A stretch of DNA of 64,000 bases, from contig NZ_CP118100.1 in the NCBI RefSeq assembly GCF_028747645.1, forward strand, positions 1,054,001 through 1,118,000, written 5' to 3'. Positions within the stretch are counted from its first letter, which is position 1, and the number at the start of each line of letters is the position of its first letter. Origin of the DNA: Microbacterium esteraromaticum (GTDB lineage Bacteria > Actinomycetota > Actinomycetes > Actinomycetales > Microbacteriaceae). A program made the position numbers and the translations under genes. Below are positions 59,686 to 64,000 of the stretch, piece by piece. Below the pieces are notes generated by a model. That model was not told the origin of the DNA, made no database searches, and saw only the letters and a program-made list of their open reading frames with translations.

Positions 59686-61610
59686 TGCTGGAGTGGCTGG
59701 TGCAGCTGCCCGTCCTGCTGGTAACAGCGGGTCTGGTGTTCGTACCCGGGGTTCTCGCACTGTGGTTCGTGGGGCTGCGCGGGCTGCCGCTGCTGGCGTC
59801 CGCCCCCATATTCACGGTGGCGGCGACGGCAGTGATCGCGCTTCTGCTCGGCGAGGTCGGCGTCGGTTGGGGGCCGTTGCCATGGGCTGCGGCCATCGCA
59901 GCGTTGATCCTGCTGGCCGCGCTGGTCGGGCGCTGGGCCGTCGGCAGGCTTGATGAGGGAGCGCGGTCGCCGGTGCGGTGGCTGCTTCCCGCAGCGATCG
60001 GCGTTGGGGTCGCGATGTCGACCTGGCGCGTCGTTGCATACGTGCAGGACCCCTCGGGGGTCTCCCAGACCAACGATGCCGTCTTCCACATGAACGCGGT
60101 CCGGTACATCCTCGAGACCGACAACGCTTCATCTCTGCACGTGAACTCCGTCATCGGCGGACGCGGCTTCTACCCGGCGGCCTGGCACGCGGTCGTATCG
60201 ATGATCGTGCTGCTGACCGGCGCGGAGATCACGACCGCGGCCAACATGCTCACGCTCGTGATCGCGGCGATGATTTGGCCCCTCGGGATCGCGTGGCTCA
60301 CCCGAGCCGTAACGACCTCATCGACGGTCGCGGCATATGCGGCGGTCCTTTCCGGGGCGCTGCAGACCTTCCCTCTGCTGATGTTCCAGTGGGGCGTGCT
60401 GTTCCCGAACGCGCTGTCGACGGCGATGATCCCGGCGGCGGTCGCTCTCGTTATCACCGTGCCGCGCTGGATAGGCGCGACTCGTCCCGTCGCGCACGTC
60501 GTCCGCATCGCGCTGCTGATCCTGGTGGCGGTCTCGGCGATCCTGCTCGCCCAGCCCGCCGCCATCCTGCCGTGGATGGCGATCAGCGCCGGGTGGGTGA
60601 CATTCCAGATCTTCGTGCGTCGCGCCGAATGGGGCGCGACGCGTGTGGTGGGCGCTCTCGTGGTGCTGTGGGCCGTCGTGGGCGGTGTCTGGCTGTATCT
60701 CGCGCAGGGAACATCCGGGTCGCACTGGGCGCCGTTCCGCGGCAAGCTCGAAGTCTTCCTGGACGTGCTGTTCAACGGGCAGGTGCTGATCCCGTTCGCC
60801 TTCGGCATCAGCATCCTCATGCTGATCGGCCTCGTCGTCGCTGCCCGTGTCGCAACGCTGCGCTGGTTCGTCTTCGCATGGGCAGGGATCTCCGCCCTCT
60901 ACCTTCTCGTCGCCGCCGTCGGCGCACCGATGGTCCGGGTCGGGCTTCTGGGCGCCTGGTACGCCGATCCCTATCGGATCGCCGCACTCGCCCCTATCGT
61001 GGTCATCCCGATCGCAGCCATCGGAGCAGACGCCGTGACTCGGGCCGTCGCGGCGAGGATGCGACGCCCTACGGAACCCATGTCGACCCTCGTGGGCCTC
61101 GCAGCGAGCGTCGTGTTCATGATCGTGCTCATCACGGTGCGACCTGTCGCCATGCCGGCCGTCACGCAGGGAACGTACGACCGTGAATCGCGCTATGTCG
61201 CTGCCGCCGATGCGTACCTCAATCCGGACGAGCGCGAGCTGCTCGAGTCGCTGGATGAGCTTGTTCCGGCTGATGCTCGGGTGATCGGAAACCCATCCAC
61301 CGGTTCGGGCTTCGGCTACTTCCTGAGCGGCATCGACGTCTATCCGCGCACCTGGGCTGCCCCGCGGACACCCGACTGGAACATTCTGGCAGTTGGTCTT
61401 CGCGACGCTGCCACCGACCCGGCGGTCTGCAGCGCGCTCATGGCCTACGGCAATCCGCAGTACGTCGTCGATTTCGGCGCAGGCGAGGACGGCCCCGGAA
61501 GGTACATCATGCCGGGCATGACCGATTTCGCCGGGCAGCCCGGATTCGAGCTCGTCAACTCCGTCGGCGACGACGCCTCGCTCTGGCGGATCACGGCGTG
61601 CGCTCAGTAG
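59685..61610 (+). CDS. DUF6541 polytopic membrane protein (GT-C-like)
   Basis: A 641-aa protein with about 14 transmembrane helices and a soluble C-terminal domain (about 500-641). TNDAVFHMNAVRYI in the first large outer loop carries the acidic residue expected of GT-C transferases, and LLGAWYADPYRIAAL and GFGYFLSGIDVYPRTW are family features. It is probably a polyprenyl-phosphate-sugar-dependent glycosyltransferase that decorates the polymer outside the membrane. The start shares one base with the ATPase stop (TGATG). Confidence 0.78.
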   Translation: MLEWLVQLPVLLVTAGLVFVPGVLALWFVGLRGLPLLASAPIFTVAATAVIALLLGEVGVGWGPLPWAAAIAALILLAALVGRWAVGRLDEGARSPVRWLLPAAIGVGVAMSTWRVVAYVQDPSGVSQTNDAVFHMNAVRYILETDNASSLHVNSVIGGRGFYPAAWHAVVSMIVLLTGAEITTAANMLTLVIAAMIWPLGIAWLTRAVTTSSTVAAYAAVLSGALQTFPLLMFQWGVLFPNALSTAMIPAAVALVITVPRWIGATRPVAHVVRIALLILVAVSAILLAQPAAILPWMAISAGWVTFQIFVRRAEWGATRVVGALVVLWAVVGGVWLYLAQGTSGSHWAPFRGKLEVFLDVLFNGQVLIPFAFGISILMLIGLVVAARVATLRWFVFAWAGISALYLLVAAVGAPMVRVGLLGAWYADPYRIAALAPIVVIPIAAIGADAVTRAVAARMRRPTEPMSTLVGLAASVVFMIVLITVRPVAMPAVTQGTYDRESRYVAAADAYLNPDERELLESLDELVPADARVIGNPSTGSGFGYFLSGIDVYPRTWAAPRTPDWNILAVGLRDAATDPAVCSALMAYGNPQYVVDFGAGEDGPGRYIMPGMTDFAGQPGFELVNSVGDDASLWRITACAQ

Positions 61611-61628
61611 AGTCCTCAACCGGCTCGC

Positions 61629-61634
61629 TATGAT
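61629..61634 (+). promoter_or_regulatory. -10 element of the GT2 operon
   Basis: TATGAT ends 8 nt before the ATG at 61643. This supports that ATG over the GTG at 61640. Confidence 0.5.
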
Positions 61635-61642
61635 TTGCTGTG

Positions 61643-62371
61643 ATGCGCCCGGTTGATCAGTCCGTTCTCGTCGTGATTCCGGCGTTGAACGAAGAGGAGT
61701 CCGTCGCGGACGTGGTTCGCGACGTACGCGCGGCCTACCCGTCGGCAAGGTGCCTCGTGATCGACGATGGCTCCCACGACGCCACCGGCGCACGAGCGCA
61801 AGCGGTTGGAGCGGAAGTTCTGCGCCTGCCGTTCAACCTGGGTGTCGGCGGCGCGATGCGTGCCGGCTATCGATTCGCCCGCACGCACGGGCACGAGATC
61901 GTGATCCAGGTGGATGCCGATGGGCAGCACGACCCCGTCATGATCGCCGAGATGATCACACGCCTCGCGGATGCCGACCTGGTGATCGGCGCGCGATTCG
62001 CGGGCGCGGGCGACTACGGGGTTCGGGGACCGCGCCGCTGGGCGATGCGTCTGCTGGCAGCGGTGATCAGCCGTGTCGCGCGGACCCCGCTCACCGATGT
62101 GACCAGCGGGTTCAAGGTTGCCGGGCCCCGGGCCGTCGACCTCTTCGCAGACGAGTTCCCCGCCGAGTACCTCGGCGACACCATCGAGGCGCTCGTGATC
62201 GCGGCACGTGCGGGCCTTCGCATCCGGCAGGTGCCGGTGGCCATGCGCGTACGACAGGGCGGTGAGCCATCGCACAGACCTCTCAAAGCCGCCGCGTATC
62301 TTTTCCGGGCCTGCGCTGCGTTCGGGCTTGCGATGATCCGCCCTCGGGCACGAGTGGGGAGCGACGCATGA
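61643..62371 (+). CDS. polyprenyl-phosphate glycosyltransferase (GT2, DPM1-like)
   Basis: A 242-aa GT2 enzyme of the dolichol-phosphate-mannose synthase type: LVVIPALNEEESVADVV, VIDDGSHDATG, LPFNLGVGGAMRAGYRFA and IQVDADGQHDP (DxD). It lacks C-terminal membrane helices. It probably makes a polyprenyl-phosphate sugar used by the upstream GT-C-like protein. It overlaps the DUF2304 gene by 4 nt. Confidence 0.9.
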   Translation: MRPVDQSVLVVIPALNEEESVADVVRDVRAAYPSARCLVIDDGSHDATGARAQAVGAEVLRLPFNLGVGGAMRAGYRFARTHGHEIVIQVDADGQHDPVMIAEMITRLADADLVIGARFAGAGDYGVRGPRRWAMRLLAAVISRVARTPLTDVTSGFKVAGPRAVDLFADEFPAEYLGDTIEALVIAARAGLRIRQVPVAMRVRQGGEPSHRPLKAAAYLFRACAAFGLAMIRPRARVGSDA

Positions 62372-62787
62372 ACATGAGCATCATCACCTACATCTTCGGG
62401 ATCGTCGCGGCGGTGCTGGCGCTGATCGCGATCATTGAACTGATGCGGCGCGGCACGCTGCGCGAGCGCCATGCGGGCTGGTGGTTCGTCGGAGGGGTGC
62501 TGGCACTGGTCATCGCCGTGTTCCCGCAGATGCTGGGGTGGGCGGCTTCGGCCCTGGGCATCGTCGTGCCGGTCAACCTGGTGTTCTTCGTCGCGATCGC
62601 GCTGCTGTTCCTGGTCAGCCTGCAGTACGGTGCCGAGCTGACCCGCATCGAGGAGAAGCTGCGGGTGCTCGCCGAGCAGTCGGCATTCCATGAGCGCAGG
62701 ATCGCGCAGATCGAGCAGCGCCTCGACATTCGCGAGGATGCGATCACTGACGAAACCCCTCCGCGACCGGACGGAGAGGAGTCATGA
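62368..62787 (+). CDS. DUF2304 membrane protein
   Basis: A 139-aa protein with three transmembrane helices (about 3-22, 37-55 and 67-87) and a C-terminal coiled coil (TRIEEKLRVLAEQSAFHERR). This matches DUF2304, which is frequently paired with a DPM1-like GT2; the partner may hold the soluble transferase at the membrane. Overlaps on both sides (ATGA) mark it as mid-operon. Confidence 0.9.
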   Translation: MNMSIITYIFGIVAAVLALIAIIELMRRGTLRERHAGWWFVGGVLALVIAVFPQMLGWAASALGIVVPVNLVFFVAIALLFLVSLQYGAELTRIEEKLRVLAEQSAFHERRIAQIEQRLDIREDAITDETPPRPDGEES

Positions 62788-64000
62788 CCGCTCCTGTGCG
62801 GGTCGTCATCGCCTCAAGACTCTTTCCCCCCGAGGTCAGCGCCGGCGCCTTCCGGCTGGGAGCGCTCGCCCGCCTGCTCGCGGAGCAGGGTGATGACGTC
62901 GTCGTGCTCACCACCACACCGCCGGCCCATGCCCCGGCGACCCCGGATGCACCTGGGGTCGATGTTCGGCGCTGGCCCGTGCTGCGCGACTCCGGCGGCA
63001 ACGTGCGCGGCTACATGCAGTACATGAGCTTCGACATCCCGCTGCTGGCGCGACTGATCGGCACGCGATTCGACGTGGCTGTCGCGGAGTCGCCGCCCAC
63101 CACGGGGCTCGTCGCTGCGATCATCGCGGCCATCAAACGGCGGCCGCTCGTCTATTACGCGGCCGATGTGTGGACCGACGGAGTCATTTCGATGGGGGCC
63201 CCTGGCATCGTCGTGTCCGTCATGCGCTGGATGGAGCGCGCGGTGCTCAGGCGCGCGCGCTCGATCATCTCGGTCTCCGACGAGGTGACTGAGCGGCTCG
63301 TGCTGCTCGGCGCCGCGGCCGACCGCATCGTCACGGTCGGCAACGGCATCGACACCGAGATCTTCAGCCCCGATGTCGAGCCGGCCTCGAACGATGAGTA
63401 CTTCGTCTACACCGGCACCATGTCGGAGTGGCAGCAGCCCGACATATTCATTCGCGCCTTCGCGCAGATCGCGAAGGAGAACCCTGGCGTCCGCCTTCGA
63501 TTCTTCGGTCAGGGCGCAGTAGAAGCGCAGCTGAAGCAGGTCGCAGAGGAACTCGCTCCCGGTCGTGTCGAGTTCGGCGGCGTGGTCAGCCCCGCTGAAT
63601 CGACGTCGTGGATCCGTGGCGCGGCTGCGGCGCTCGTAAGCATCGTCCCCGGGATCGGCTACGACTTCGCCAAGCCGACCAAGACCTATGCGGCAGCCGC
63701 GACCGGGACCCCGGTTCTCTTCGCGGGCCCCGCAGCCGGGGCCGATCTCGTGCGCACCGGCGAGCTCGGCCTCGCGGTCGACTTCACACCTGAGGCCGTC
63801 GCCGACGCGATGCGGCAGTTGCTGTCTGAGGCGCACGACGGCACGACCGCGCTGATGCGGCCCCGCCGCGCAGCGTGGGCCCAGCAGAACGTCTCCCTCC
63901 GTGCTGTCGCCGAGCGGGTCGCGAGGGCGGTCACCCAGGCCGCAGCGGCGCGTGAGCGTAAACTCGAAACCAGTTCCCGCCGATCATCATCCGGCACCGA
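62784..64000 (+). CDS. family 4 glycosyltransferase, 3' end beyond the window
   Basis: A frame open from the ATG at 62784 to the window edge (405 codons without a stop). It starts with RVVIASRLFPPEVSAGAFRL and contains VYYAADVWTDGVI, VTVGNGIDTEIFSP, YTGTMSEWQQPDIFIRAF, LRFFGQGAVEAQL and FAKPTKTYAAAATGTPVLFA, the N- and C-domain landmarks of WbuB/WcaI-like GT4 enzymes. It overlaps the DUF2304 stop by 4 nt, so it belongs to the GT2/DUF2304 operon. Confidence 0.87.
   Translation, partial: MTAPVRVVIASRLFPPEVSAGAFRLGALARLLAEQGDDVVVLTTTPPAHAPATPDAPGVDVRRWPVLRDSGGNVRGYMQYMSFDIPLLARLIGTRFDVAVAESPPTTGLVAAIIAAIKRRPLVYYAADVWTDGVISMGAPGIVVSVMRWMERAVLRRARSIISVSDEVTERLVLLGAAADRIVTVGNGIDTEIFSPDVEPASNDEYFVYTGTMSEWQQPDIFIRAFAQIAKENPGVRLRFFGQGAVEAQLKQVAEELAPGRVEFGGVVSPAESTSWIRGAAAALVSIVPGIGYDFAKPTKTYAAAATGTPVLFAGPAAGADLVRTGELGLAVDFTPEAVADAMRQLLSEAHDGTTALMRPRRAAWAQQNVSLRAVAERVARAVTQAAAARERKLETSSRRSSSGT

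Overview
The window is a high-GC actinobacterial chromosome segment. Its gene content and order, the frequent GTG starts, short promoter-to-start distances and compact layout suggest a Microbacteriaceae member, probably close to Microbacterium. I see no phage, plasmid, insertion sequence, CRISPR array or rRNA operon. Only one RNA gene is clear, an initiator tRNA. No gap between genes exceeds 300 bases.

Layout. (1) 1-2.0 kb: the tail of a large secreted protein, probably a subtilase, ending in a dockerin-like calcium-binding module. (2) 2-11.4 kb: divergent dapD/dapE for lysine/DAP synthesis, a PIG-V-like glycosyltransferase, DUF3117, an O-methyltransferase, tatB, an Mrp-type ATPase, DUF1003, a CBS/MgtE-N protein, a general-stress-17M-like protein and an alpha/beta hydrolase. 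From memory, most of this order matches the Mycobacterium tuberculosis dapD to mrp neighbourhood, but the sigE-rseA-htrA module is absent here. (3) 11.5-18.3 kb: HAD hydrolase, Xaa-Pro aminopeptidase, secreted subtilisin, membrane endonuclease/exonuclease/phosphatase protein, PHP phosphoesterase and DUF817. (4) 18.3-39 kb: a conserved genome-maintenance island with a DEAD-box RNA helicase, ferritin-like protein, DUF3107, the AdnA/AdnB helicase-nuclease pair, an APH-fold pseudokinase, NudC, a UvrD2-like helicase, an orphan E1-like/TOMM-type protein, a zincin-like protein, a PDZ-Lon protease and a UPF0182 protein. (5) 39-44.8 kb: DUF1918, tRNA-fMet, glutamate decarboxylase, a nitrilase-family amidase, an aminotransferase and an HtrA-like protease. 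(6) 44.8-64 kb: a cell-wall glycopolymer region with three CDP-glycerol glycerophosphotransferase-like proteins, several glycosyltransferases, an LCP attachment enzyme, a TagGH/Wzm-Wzt-type ABC exporter, a DUF6541 membrane protein, a GT2/DUF2304 pair, a truncated GT4 and a surface protein with cell-wall-binding repeats. birA, a PH-domain protein and purK/purE sit inside this region.

How the genes work together. Region 6 reads as a pathway that builds a phosphodiester-linked wall polymer at the membrane, exports it and attaches it to peptidoglycan. Region 4 groups double-strand-break resection (AdnAB), a second SF1 helicase and membrane-protein quality control.

The most striking pattern is regulatory. 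At least 22 genes have a -10-like hexamer (mostly TAGGCT, TAGCCT, TACGCT, TAGCGT, TAGGAT or GAGAAT) ending exactly 6-8 nt before the start codon, which predicts leaderless mRNAs. Other points worth a second look are the pseudokinase, the orphan E1-like protein whose 3' end overlaps uvrD2 by 194 bp, a perfect hairpin at 44.84 kb that carries a -10 box in its loop and a start codon in its arm, a 91-nt imperfect hairpin at 20.9 kb, and three nearly identical 303-bp coding repeats.
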